Shown piece after piece: positions 1 through 9,591 of a stretch of 25,386 bases of DNA. The first letter of the stretch is position 1; the number at the start of each line of letters is the position of its first letter. Position numbers and translations under genes: made by a program. Source of the DNA: Pseudidiomarina aestuarii (lineage in GTDB: Bacteria; Pseudomonadota; Gammaproteobacteria; Enterobacterales; Alteromonadaceae). Below the pieces are notes generated by a model that worked only from the letters and a program-made list of their open reading frames with translations, was not told the DNA's origin and did not search any database. The stretch covers positions 1-25,386 of the forward strand of contig PYVG01000019.1 of NCBI GenBank assembly GCA_003030745.1, read 5' to 3'.

Positions 1-933
1 GGTGCCAGCAGTCGCGGCAGTGAGTACTTCAGCCGGTGTCATACCTGCTTGCTGTAAAAGCAGCATTTCGACCACTAGTGACCAACCATGTGCTGTATTT
101 GGATTAGGTGCGTCGCTGCCAGCGAGTACCCGGACGCCAGCGTCATTCATGCGCTTGGTAGTCGCCATCAAATTGTCGTAGTAGTGCGCAGGAAATCGAT
201 TAGTATCTGGGAACGACTGACGCAGTGTCGATGTTGCATCTCTGCTGATATCCAGCTCTGGGCTTTGGAACAATACTTCATCATTGATAGCACCACGTAA
301 CATGCCCTCGTAAACCACAGTGGTTGGAATGACGAATACATCGTTAGCTACCATGAGAGCAAGTAAATGGTCGCTAATAGGTTCGTTAAAAAAGCTATGT
401 ACGAGTCCATCGGCACCAGCAGTGACAGCATCAACAGCCGAGTTATAGTCGGCAATATGAACCACCGCTAAGCGATTGGCTTGGTGAGCAGCAGCAATTG
501 CAGCTTCCAAACCCGCTTTAGAAATGGAAGGCGCATGTTGATAGCCAGCACCCTCAGCCGTGTACACAATTTTGATGAAATCCGAACCTGCATCAATGCG
601 CTGTTGTACTAATTGAGTCGCTTGTTCAGGCGACTCCAACGTCGACACATCAATGCCGTATTGTGTGCCATGACCATCGGGCGCGGTCATCAGTAAACCT
701 GCACCATACATATCTGCGCCGGCAGTAAATAGGACGGTTGAGCGCTGATTTTTGTTCAGCTGTAGAAAACTCGGATCACCAAACATATCAATCACAGTGG
801 TGACTCCGCGTTGCAACGATTGCTCCAATGCATCGCCCCAAGCATGAACATGTGCATCAATCAAGCCTGGTATGATCCAGTGATTATTGCCATCAACCCA
901 GCGTACTGAGCGGTCAGGCTTGTCATCATGCAT
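1..933 (-). CDS. Amidohydrolase-family protein, C-terminus outside window and N-terminus truncated
   Basis: A metal-dependent TIM-barrel amidohydrolase of the imidazolonepropionase/prolidase-like group; the substrate cannot be predicted. The reading frame is open from 972 down to base 1 and runs off the window. All usual metal and catalytic positions are present: the HxH in LIDAHVHAWGD, the Lys in DFIKIVYTAEG, His in VVHIADY, His in GLVHSFF, and Asp in LAGSDAPNP. Upstream of IPGLIDAHVH only about 25 residues of the small N-terminal beta-sandwich remain (ATFIEVKDGVIVAM), after which an in-frame TAA lies at 973-975. Full-length family members carry a further 30-50 residues there, often with a signal peptide. 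No ATG exists before 933 (GTG at 945 is an alternative), so the start given is a guess; a GGAG lies 11 bases ahead of it. The gene may be a decayed pseudogene. The family call is firm; the start and integrity are not. Confidence 0.75.
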   Translation of the reverse strand, partial: MHDDKPDRSVRWVDGNNHWIIPGLIDAHVHAWGDALEQSLQRGVTTVIDMFGDPSFLQLNKNQRSTVLFTAGADMYGAGLLMTAPDGHGTQYGIDVSTLESPEQATQLVQQRIDAGSDFIKIVYTAEGAGYQHAPSISKAGLEAAIAAAHQANRLAVVHIADYNSAVDAVTAGADGLVHSFFNEPISDHLLALMVANDVFVIPTTVVYEGMLRGAINDEVLFQSPELDISRDATSTLRQSFPDTNRFPAHYYDNLMATTKRMNDAGVRVLAGSDAPNPNTAHGWSLVVEMLLLQQAGMTPAEVLTAATAGT

Positions 934-974
934 GGCGACAATCACTCCGTCTTTTACTTCGATAAAAGTTGCTT

Positions 975-1169
975 ATGTCACTGACTTACGAAGCGGAGTT
1001 TGGTTGTCCTTACTGCATGGCACCAAACTCAATTGAAATTGATGCGGCCAATGATGTTGGCCAGCAGCAAATTGTTGATTGCCAGATTTGCTGTCAGCCC
1101 ATCGAAGTCTGGGTTGAAGAAGATAGTATGGGCGACTTTACAATCGTCGCTCGCACTGATGATGAATAA
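975..1169 (+). CDS. CPXCG-motif cysteine-rich small protein
   Basis: A 64-residue acidic protein with two cysteine knuckles, CPYC at residues 11-14 and CQICC at 36-40, matching the CPXCG-motif cysteine-rich family found across gammaproteobacteria. The pattern suggests a small zinc ribbon; the function is unknown. The ATG at 975 is chosen over the TTG at 969 because family members begin about ten residues before the first CPxC. There is no convincing ribosome binding site upstream (the preceding bases are the decayed N-terminal end of the divergent amidohydrolase), so expression in its present setting is uncertain. It converges with the oxygenase gene, leaving only two bases between the stop codons. 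Confidence 0.8.
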   Translation: MSLTYEAEFGCPYCMAPNSIEIDAANDVGQQQIVDCQICCQPIEVWVEEDSMGDFTIVARTDDE

Positions 1170-1171
1170 AA

Positions 1172-2191
1172 CTAGGCAGCGTGATGGCGCTGATAATGCG
1201 CCTGAGCCACATCACGGTGAGAGCGCAGCCGGCCTTTGAGAACATTCTCGCCGACTTGATAAAACAGCGGATTCTCTGGATCGCTGGCTGGTCCCTGTGC
1301 TAACGCCGCCAACTCCGGTGGTAACTTCAATAATGGAACCTCTGCGTCCAACTGGGCAGCCATAAAGAACGCACACGAGAGTCGCTCCTCGGCAACCGGT
1401 GGGCTTACCACACGATGGTAGGTGGCTTTGAGATACCCATCGGAAGCCAACTCCAATAATTCACCGATATTTACAACAAATGCGCCAGCAAGAGGTTGCG
1501 CGGAAATCCAACCATCGGCAGTTTCGACTTCTAGACCCGACTGGTCGTCCTGCAGAACTAAAGTTAGATAGCCCGGATCTTTGTGCGCGCCAACGCCTTG
1601 GGTTTGCTGCGCGCTAGTGCGACGTGGATAGCGGATCAGCTTCATATGTGTGTAAGGGCCGTCTTTGATGGTCGCCTGAAATGCGTCCGCTGGCTGCTTT
1701 AATGCTAAGGCAAAAGCTTCTAACAAAATCACCGTCAAATCGGTCAGTTGTTGCTGCCATTCCAACAAAGTTGCCCGCATTTCCGGCAATGCATCTGGCC
1801 ATTGATTTGGACCGATGATCTGCTGCCAATCCGCTTTAAGGTGCTGTGCCTCGACAGTTTGCTGCTCGCGCATGATGTCGAACTGCTCACGAAAATCCGG
1901 TTGCCCACCAGTCAGCTCGCCCTGCAACTTCGTGTAACCGCGAAAGTGTTGGGAGTTGAGCATTTGCACCGACTCTTTCGCTGCAGCGGGTAGCTGGAAG
2001 AAGCGCTTGGCAAGCATCATCACTTGTTGCTGTTGCTCGAGCGAAATACCGTGATCAGTCAAATAGAAAAAACCAACCTCTCGAGCTGCTTTGCCAAGTT
2101 CGTCAACAAATGCCTCACGCGCACGTCCACCCGCAAACCATTGCGAGAGTTTGATTACCGGTAATGATAGGTTTCGTGATTCTTGCCGCAT
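1172..2191 (-). CDS. Isopenicillin N synthase-like 2OG-Fe(II) oxygenase
   Basis: A 339-residue non-haem iron dioxygenase of the isopenicillin N synthase/flavanone-hydroxylase-like superfamily. The N-terminal DIOX_N-type region (about residues 9-120) starts LPVIKLSQW and contains the typical GFFYLTDHGIS. The double-stranded beta-helix core carries the iron ligands H203 and D205 in GAHKDPGYLTLVLQD and H259 in ATYHRVVSP, with the 2-oxoglutarate-binding RxS at R270-S272. All catalytic positions are intact, so it should be active; the substrate is unknown. Bacterial relatives are usually cytosolic and uncharacterised. It is probably a single transcription unit, with its promoter in the 134-base gap before vapC. 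The ribosome binding site before the ATG is weak, but this start fits the family N-terminus. Confidence 0.88.
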   Translation of the reverse strand: MRQESRNLSLPVIKLSQWFAGGRAREAFVDELGKAAREVGFFYLTDHGISLEQQQQVMMLAKRFFQLPAAAKESVQMLNSQHFRGYTKLQGELTGGQPDFREQFDIMREQQTVEAQHLKADWQQIIGPNQWPDALPEMRATLLEWQQQLTDLTVILLEAFALALKQPADAFQATIKDGPYTHMKLIRYPRRTSAQQTQGVGAHKDPGYLTLVLQDDQSGLEVETADGWISAQPLAGAFVVNIGELLELASDGYLKATYHRVVSPPVAEERLSCAFFMAAQLDAEVPLLKLPPELAALAQGPASDPENPLFYQVGENVLKGRLRSHRDVAQAHYQRHHAA

Positions 2192-2325
2192 AGTTAGTCA
2201 CTATTCAAAGAGACGAATGTGACTACATCATAAGCTGCGAAGGGTCCTACGCTTAGGATTTGATTTCTCTTAGATAGTCCAATCGGCTATATCAGAACGT
2301 CTGGACGTCTAAATATTCTTACTAG

Positions 2326-2775
2326 TTAGCGGTAGGCGGGAATGGGTTCGTTAAGTTGCGACTGCGGGGGTTGCTGAAGCCAGTTTTCGAACATCAGACC
2401 GGGAACACGCTCAAACTCACGAACATCGTTGGTTACTACCGTCAAGCCAAGCGATCTTGCATGTCCCGCAATCAAAGCATCATAAGCACCGATTGGTGTA
2501 CCGCACTGGCGCAAGTGGGCTCGTATTCGAGCAGCATGTTCAGCGGCCGCCGAATCAAAATCAAGAATGGTTAGTCGGGATAAAAAACCGGCTAATTTTT
2601 CTGCATTGCTTACCTGTTGTTGAGAGCATGCGACACCGTATTCGAGCTCCATGACCGTAATAGAGCTGATACATAGCTCACGTGCATGCTGGGCAAAAAT
2701 GGGAGCTAAATGCATTGGCCGATTCTTCATGATGTAGATACAGATATTGGTGTCGAGTAAGTAGCGCAAGTTCAT
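2326..2775 (-). CDS. vapC: VapC-family PIN-domain toxin
   Basis: A 149-residue PIN-domain ribonuclease, the toxin half of a type II toxin-antitoxin pair. The PIN acidic site is complete: D8 in YLLDTNICIYIMK, E43 in VMELEYG, D99 in GAYDALIAGHA and D117 in VVTNDVREF. Close relatives (the VapC that cleaves initiator tRNA) share the LDTNICIYIMK start and the FxRVPGLxxENW end. The protein runs about 15 residues past the typical end at W132, with a proline/glutamine-rich tail. Its ATG overlaps the vapB stop by four bases (ATGA), which implies translational coupling. The RNA target is inferred from the family only. Confidence 0.92.
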   Translation of the reverse strand: MNLRYLLDTNICIYIMKNRPMHLAPIFAQHARELCISSITVMELEYGVACSQQQVSNAEKLAGFLSRLTILDFDSAAAEHAARIRAHLRQCGTPIGAYDALIAGHARSLGLTVVTNDVREFERVPGLMFENWLQQPPQSQLNEPIPAYR

Positions 2776-3002
2776 AAGGTCTCACGCTCCTGCTCGGCGG
2801 GTTGCTCGCGATCTTGCATGAAGTCGTCACTCATAGGATTCGCAGCAAACCATGTCGCCCAACTTGAGCGCGCTGGCGTGATAATTCGACTCTCACCAAC
2901 TACCAGAACTTCAACTTCGGTCACGTCATCTGGGAATGCGACGTCTTTCGGTAATCGAACCGCTTGGGTTTGGTTATTTTTGAACACCTTGGTTTTGGTC
3001 AT
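2772..3002 (-). CDS. vapB: VapB-family antitoxin (AbrB/SpoVT-like)
   Basis: A 76-residue antitoxin with an N-terminal swapped-hairpin AbrB-type DNA-binding domain (TKVFKNNQTQAVRLPKDVAF) and a C-terminal toxin-binding tail rich in acidic residues (FAANPMSDDFMQDREQPAEQ). The ATG at 3002 is chosen over the in-frame TTG at 3026, because the TTG lies inside the palindromic operator and the family normally starts MTKTKVFxNN. The product should neutralise VapC by occupying its active site and, with VapC, repress the operon through the adjacent inverted repeat. It lies 47 bases downstream of the cupin gene's stop codon on the same strand but has its own operator. Confidence 0.92.
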   Translation of the reverse strand: MTKTKVFKNNQTQAVRLPKDVAFPDDVTEVEVLVVGESRIITPARSSWATWFAANPMSDDFMQDREQPAEQERETL

Positions 3003-3012
3003 GTCTTGAAGC

Positions 3013-3041
3013 CTATGTATATCCAATTAGGATATACATAG
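3013..3041 (-). promoter_or_regulatory. vapBC operator (perfect 12-bp inverted repeat)
   Basis: Two perfect 12-base arms, CTATGTATATCC and GGATATACATAG, flank a 5-base AATTA spacer and end 10 bases before the vapB ATG. This is the expected place and shape of the operator bound by a VapBC complex for autorepression. The palindrome is seen directly; its role is inferred from the family. The AT-rich arms could also hold the -10 element. Confidence 0.75.
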
Positions 3042-3073
3042 TGTAGTCAGATCCTTTTTAAATTTCCATTCGT

Positions 3074-3730
3074 TCAATCAGCGCCGAACAGGTGACCGGT
3101 TTTAACGTAGATGATGGTTTCTTGTTCGACACGCGGATGATGCTCACTGGCATGGGGACTACGCAGCCATGTACCTGCTGGGTAGCGGCCGTGCTCGTCA
3201 ATAAATTCACCAGATAGCACGAAAATTTCCTCGCCACCAAAATGCCGATGCGGTCTGAAAACCTCACCGGCTGGCCATTTCACTAGAGCAACGTGCTCGC
3301 CCTCGAAGCTATGCAACGGCATCACTTGAAGCCCCCCATAACCCGGCAGCCATTCGGCCTCGTTGGTGTTGATACGAATGGTCGCAGTATCGGCTGGATC
3401 GAATTGATGCAATTTGACGAACAACACACAACCATTCTCACTAAAAGGCGCATGTTCAGAGTCAGGTGGATTGCGAATATAAGTGCCAGCGGGATAGTCG
3501 CCATTTTCATCAGAAAAGACGCCATCTAGAACGAAAATCTCTTCACCTGCTGGATGTTGATGGGTTTTAAAGTGAGAGTTTGGCGCATAACGCACGACGC
3601 TCGTTGCGCGACCGCGCTCAGCTTCTTCGCGCTCTAATAGTTTTCTATCGACTCCAGCAGCGGGGCTTGGAACCCACGCTTCGTCAGCGGTTCGCACCAC
3701 CACCCGTTTCGAGAAATCCATATTCAGCAT
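3074..3730 (-). CDS. Tandem double-cupin protein (ChrR-like cupin domains)
   Basis: A 218-residue protein made of two similar cupin units. The first carries KTHQHPAGEEIFVLDGVF (about residues 56-73) and DSEH; the second carries RPHRHFGGEEIFVLSGEF (about 160-177) and ASEH. Each has the two His, one Glu and later His expected of a cupin metal site. The EEIFVLxGxFxDExGxYPAGTxxRxP signature is that of the anti-sigma ChrR cupin domain, but the N-terminal zinc anti-sigma part is absent and no ECF sigma gene is adjacent, so this is more likely a stand-alone cupin of unknown substrate than a regulator. The ATG at 3730 is preceded by AAAGAGG at good spacing; TTG 3733 and ATG 3721 are alternatives. There is no signal peptide, so it is probably cytosolic. 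Confidence 0.85.
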   Translation of the reverse strand: MLNMDFSKRVVVRTADEAWVPSPAAGVDRKLLEREEAERGRATSVVRYAPNSHFKTHQHPAGEEIFVLDGVFSDENGDYPAGTYIRNPPDSEHAPFSENGCVLFVKLHQFDPADTATIRINTNEAEWLPGYGGLQVMPLHSFEGEHVALVKWPAGEVFRPHRHFGGEEIFVLSGEFIDEHGRYPAGTWLRSPHASEHHPRVEQETIIYVKTGHLFGAD

Positions 3731-3890
3731 CAACGTACCTCTTTCTTGTCACAAATCATGTCGCACTTCAGTTATGTTGCGAATGTACGAAACAACTCAA
3801 ATTATCGACCACAAACTATGTGTTCGCGTCACATTATCTGACCATTTTGCATCTACATTGGTGGAATCGGAACAATAAGGATGTTTTGGT

Positions 3891-4970
3891 ATGCAGCAAA
3901 TAATTTTACTAGTCGCAATGACACTTATCCTAACAGCATGTGGCGGCAGCAGCTCTGAAGAACCCACTACGCCCCCACCTCCCCCGGTGTCAGATAAAGT
4001 TACGACCATTCTTAGTGGCTCTCAAACTGTCGAACGATTTTATCTAGATGGTGATGCTCAACTTGCGGGCACAACCACAGGTCTCTTTTGGCGTGCGGAC
4101 GCGAATTCGGATTGGCAGAATCGGTCACCGGAAGACTCTGGGGTGGCAGACATAGTTGTGCTGGGTTCAGGGCAGTATATTATCGCCATGACACCAACCG
4201 AAGGCACAGAGAATAGTGAAGCTCACCCACTTTATCGAACCTCAGATAGTGGACAAACTTGGGATCGAATTAGTCACAATTTTGGCGGAGGTTTTTTTAG
4301 CGTCATTCGTTCATTAACCTATGATATCAGCACGAATTCTATCTATGCCGTCAGTCTTGGCGCCTTAGCAAAAGCTGACAGTAGTGCGGAGAACTGGACG
4401 CTAATCGATGGCGATTGGAGTACATTCGCAACAGGTTTGCGCTTGCTTGAATATAACCATGCTAAACAAGCGATTTGGTTTGGTGGCCAAGGGGCTATTG
4501 AGAATGGCTATCTGAAACGCTTCAATATAGCCGACGATTCTGTGGTTCGGTGGGACGACTTACTACCCAACCCACATTCCTTTATGGGCGGTCTTATTCA
4601 CCCACATGAACCCAACACGGTAATGTTTGGTGGTGAAGGTGGAATCGCAATCAGTTATGACCACGGAGCATCTTGGGAGCGACCACTCGGGGACGTAAAT
4701 CACCGTTTTTACTGGGACATTGTGATTGATTCAGCTGGCGTTTTGTATACCGCTGGTTGGGATAAGGGCGGTCCTGAACAACCGCTCATTGTTGAATGCA
4801 GCAGTGATAACGGATACAGCTGGAAATCCCATCATTTCGGCAATGAAGTCTCGCGAGGTGGCGTCAAGAGTCTGTCGCTTGTCGAACATGAGGACGAAAC
4901 TATGCTGTATTTAGGACTTGAAGCAAACGGCATCAAGGCGATTTCTACTGATGACCTTGAGTGCCCATAA
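3891..4970 (+). CDS. Asp-box (BNR) repeat lipoprotein
   Basis: A 359-residue predicted outer-membrane or periplasmic lipoprotein. The signal peptide ends at the lipobox LTAC (C17) and is followed by a Gly/Ser/Pro linker with five consecutive prolines. Three Asp-box motifs are visible: SDSGQTW at 118-124, SYDHGASW at 255-262 and SSDNGYSW at 304-311. These mark a sialidase/VPS10/photosystem-assembly-type beta-propeller. No sialidase arginine triad was recognised, so a scaffold or binding role is likelier than hydrolysis. AAGGATG lies about seven bases before the ATG. The gene is divergent from the cupin gene and converges on the M23 gene, with five bases between the stops. The partner and ligand are unknown. 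Confidence 0.8.
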   Translation: MQQIILLVAMTLILTACGGSSSEEPTTPPPPPVSDKVTTILSGSQTVERFYLDGDAQLAGTTTGLFWRADANSDWQNRSPEDSGVADIVVLGSGQYIIAMTPTEGTENSEAHPLYRTSDSGQTWDRISHNFGGGFFSVIRSLTYDISTNSIYAVSLGALAKADSSAENWTLIDGDWSTFATGLRLLEYNHAKQAIWFGGQGAIENGYLKRFNIADDSVVRWDDLLPNPHSFMGGLIHPHEPNTVMFGGEGGIAISYDHGASWERPLGDVNHRFYWDIVIDSAGVLYTAGWDKGGPEQPLIVECSSDNGYSWKSHHFGNEVSRGGVKSLSLVEHEDETMLYLGLEANGIKAISTDDLECP

Positions 4971-4975
4971 ACGGT

Positions 4976-6316
4976 TTATTTTGCGAAGCGGCTGGGTGTG
5001 CCCTGTGCTGTTTCATCTGCGGGGGTCAAGCTGGCAAGGCGACTGCCGACGGTATAAAGCCGCTCAACATGCTGCTCAAAAGCAATCAGTTCATCGCCAT
5101 TCAATTGCATGCTTGATGGAGCTTTTAAATTGAGAGGATTAATCGCGCGGCCGTCTTTATGGACTTCGTAATGCAAGTGCCGACCGGCAGACAAACCGGT
5201 ATTGCCAAGGTACCCAATAACGTCACCTTGCTTCACTTTGTCGCCGACCCGCAGGCCTTTTTTAAAGCCATTCAAGTGGGCGTAGAGGGTTTCGTAGCCA
5301 TTGCCATGGTCGATGATTACGGTATTGCCGAAGCTACTAAAACGATTCGCTCGCTTCACCACTCCGCGACCTGCTGCCATAATCGGCGTGCCGACTGGCG
5401 CACTAAAGTCGATACCTTTGTGGGCACGGTTGTAACCCAAAACCGGATGACGACGATTACCAAAATAGGAGGACAAACGTGCACCATTTAACGGAGTTTT
5501 TAACAAGAAACTCTCGGCTAGCTTGCCATCGGGACTATAAAAGGAATCGTTAAAGCGAATTAACCGGTGGTCTTCACCTTCATTGGTAAAGCGCAGATAG
5601 GTCAATTCGAGTGGCGTTTGCAAAAGATTGAACAGAGCGTGATCCGCTTGAACCAAAGTACGCTGATAACGCACTTCCATCAAATCATTCGCCTGTACTT
5701 GGCGTTGAAAGTCGATGAAGTGAGACAAAGCCATAATCGCACTACTAATGATATCGAGTGGGACACCAACCGCGTCTGCATCACGATATAAACTGTGGCG
5801 TATGGTAAATCCACGCTCGTCGACTTCTTGATACGTGGGCACTTCGGTCAAAGCTACAGACCAACTGTCATCTTTATAAACAGCTTCGACCACTTCGCCA
5901 TATTCCCGCGCTAATCGGAGTTTAAGTGGTTGCTCGTCGGTTGCCTTATGAAAATCAATCACAATACCGGCCTGCAATTTACCGACGTTTAGCAACGGTC
6001 GTAGAGCCTGCGCCAGCAAAGTAACTTGTCGTGAGCTCACACCATGTTGGCCTAGCAAAGTCGATAGGTTTTGCCCCGACTTAAGAGTAATAAGTTCACC
6101 CACTGCTGAAGGCTCAACAATCGTTTGCTGAGGTTCCACATGCCGAAACGTTGTGTTCGGTTCCGGTAAAACCAGCATGGCGTCAAACGGTGCTAGTGCC
6201 TGCGGTATCTTTGCGGTAGCTTCAGAGCTTACCTCTTCATCGGAGGTAAGCATCCAAGCACTAGTGATAATCACAGCGAAAACTGCAGCAATATGCCAAC
6301 GATAATTTGTCATCAT
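4976..6316 (-). CDS. M23-family murein endopeptidase, MepM/OapA-like, membrane-anchored
   Basis: A 446-residue cell-wall hydrolase. An N-terminal membrane anchor (about residues 7-24) leads into a periplasmic chain containing a LysM-like OapA segment (about 74-122) and a C-terminal LytM/M23 domain (about 280-395). The zinc ligands H299 and D303 (AHKGIDFSAP) and H382 (RHLHYEVH) are visible, along with the catalytic H347 (LYAHLNG) and H380, so it should be an active DD-endopeptidase cutting peptidoglycan cross-links. Length and architecture match E. coli MepM (440 residues). Two consecutive ATGs at 6316 and 6313 follow GGAG; either may be used. It lies 65 bases downstream of the dUTPase gene, on the same strand. 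Confidence 0.9.
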   Translation of the reverse strand: MMTNYRWHIAAVFAVIITSAWMLTSDEEVSSEATAKIPQALAPFDAMLVLPEPNTTFRHVEPQQTIVEPSAVGELITLKSGQNLSTLLGQHGVSSRQVTLLAQALRPLLNVGKLQAGIVIDFHKATDEQPLKLRLAREYGEVVEAVYKDDSWSVALTEVPTYQEVDERGFTIRHSLYRDADAVGVPLDIISSAIMALSHFIDFQRQVQANDLMEVRYQRTLVQADHALFNLLQTPLELTYLRFTNEGEDHRLIRFNDSFYSPDGKLAESFLLKTPLNGARLSSYFGNRRHPVLGYNRAHKGIDFSAPVGTPIMAAGRGVVKRANRFSSFGNTVIIDHGNGYETLYAHLNGFKKGLRVGDKVKQGDVIGYLGNTGLSAGRHLHYEVHKDGRAINPLNLKAPSSMQLNGDELIAFEQHVERLYTVGSRLASLTPADETAQGTPSRFAK

Positions 6317-6381
6317 TCTCCAGTCCCTGTGATTAATTGATTGACGTAGGACAACCGTGTCGCAATTTGGTTCTCGACAAC

Positions 6382-7065
6382 CTAAATTGCAACGCGTTGG
6401 TCGTAATGGTCGAGCAGCAACAGTTGCGCCTGGGCCAGCGGCTCGTCGGCTGACGTGATATCCAGCTCATGCTCGGCGAGTAAACGCATCATGACCTCGT
6501 TATCTTCTTCACCGTTCCACATCTTGATGTAAGTGCCCTGCTTATAGCCACGTTGCTGTCGCAAATTGTTCAGCGCGTTTTTACCGATGTAGGTCAAGTA
6601 CACTGTATTGGCATCACCATACGCATTTACTAGAAGCGCCATCAACGCATTGAAGAACTCACGCCCGCATTGCAATGGCTTGCCGCCCGAGCCGTCAATG
6701 GCCAACGCGGAAATGAGTTCTTTCCCATCCGCTGCCGCTTTGTTTGCTTTCGCACCATCAACAATAAGACTCGCCACATAACGCGACGCTTGCTCGGTGC
6801 TATCACCAGCATCACAAGCATTTTCGACCGCATCAGATATCGCAAAATGGAGGATGTCGATCAGCTCCATGTTCGCCTGACTCCAGTCTGGTGTTTGCTT
6901 CTTCCACCACTTATAAGCCGTATGCTCAAAGTATTCGCCCAGCTCAACCAAAATAGCTTTGACGTCGTCACGCTGAACTTGTGGGTTCTCCGGATACGCA
7001 GGGTCAATCACTTGATTAAATGCAATTTGCATACGCACGAGTTGTTGAGCTTGTTCTGGTGTCAT
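6382..7065 (-). CDS. Dimeric all-alpha dUTP diphosphatase (dUTPase_2)
   Basis: A 227-residue all-alpha NTP pyrophosphatase that hydrolyses dUTP to dUMP and pyrophosphate, keeping uracil out of DNA. The MazG-like metal-binding motif is ELGEYFEH together with ELIDILHF. The family-specific C-terminal block is YIGKNALNNLRQQRGYKQGT followed by YIKMWNGEEDNEVM, as in the Leishmania/Campylobacter/phage dimeric dUTPases. It is unrelated to the trimeric Dut of E. coli. The start has AGGGA four bases upstream. It is divergent from katG and upstream of the M23 gene. Confidence 0.88.
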   Translation of the reverse strand: MTPEQAQQLVRMQIAFNQVIDPAYPENPQVQRDDVKAILVELGEYFEHTAYKWWKKQTPDWSQANMELIDILHFAISDAVENACDAGDSTEQASRYVASLIVDGAKANKAAADGKELISALAIDGSGGKPLQCGREFFNALMALLVNAYGDANTVYLTYIGKNALNNLRQQRGYKQGTYIKMWNGEEDNEVMMRLLAEHELDITSADEPLAQAQLLLLDHYDQRVAI

Positions 7066-7204
7066 GGGGTCCCTGCGTGAACGGTTGTGTTTAAAAAATG
7101 AAGAATACCTGAATTACACTGATTTTTGGAGTATTGTTTGTTTCTATCTAAGCTTCTCTCAACCCTGCATCAATCGCAGTTTCAAATCACAAATAAACGC
7201 ACTG

Positions 7205-7270
7205 ATAGATAAAATCTATTAAGCTATTCGGAAAAAGACACTGCAAATAAGCGCAAACTCTGTCTATAGT
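7205..7270 (+). promoter_or_regulatory. Candidate OxyR-responsive katG promoter
   Basis: In the 283-base region upstream of katG, ATAG-N7-CTAT occurs at 7205-7219 as a perfect ATAGAT/ATCTAT inverted repeat, matching one half of the classical OxyR consensus (ATAG-N7-CTAT-N7-ATAG-N7-CTAT). The second half is degenerate. A weak -35 (TGCAAA, 7242-7247), a 17-base spacer and a good -10 (TATAGT, 7265-7270) follow, so the site sits just upstream of the -35 as expected for an activator. The motif is seen; the regulator assignment is inferred. Confidence 0.4.
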
Positions 7271-7345
7271 CTATGCTCTAAAGCTACAAATAGTAGTTTG
7301 TCAGATTCGTTCGAACCTATCATCAACTACAGTCAACTGGAGTGA

Positions 7346-9541
<2,196 letters not shown>

Positions 9542-9560
9542 GATTTTAGACGGTATGCAG

Positions 9561-9587
9561 AAGGGCGCTCATTGAGCGCCCTTTTTA
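9561..9587 (+). terminator. Rho-independent terminator of katG
   Basis: Eight-base GC-rich arms GGGCGCTC and GAGCGCCC with an ATT loop are followed by TTTTT, 20 bases after the katG stop codon. It also separates katG from the convergent metallopeptidase gene. Confidence 0.92.
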
Positions 9588-9591
9588 TTGT

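Noticed and set aside
2296..2312. Repeated ACGTC/GACGT near the vapC 3' end
   Set aside because: The five-base arms with a two-base gap are within chance, and there is no T tract.
2326..3041. vapBC as part of a mobile element
   Set aside because: No transposase, integrase, flanking direct repeats or attachment site was found around the pair.
3580..3903. 107-residue plus-strand open frame
   Set aside because: It overlaps the cupin gene antisense and the divergent promoter region, and has no ribosome binding site or family features.
4966..4978. ATAAAC-G-GTTTAT inverted repeat between convergent stops
   Set aside because: The arms are only six bases, AT-rich and lack a usable loop and T tract, so it is not a credible terminator.
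5159..5491. 110-residue plus-strand open frame
   Set aside because: It lies wholly inside the M23 peptidase gene on the other strand, and has no recognisable domain.
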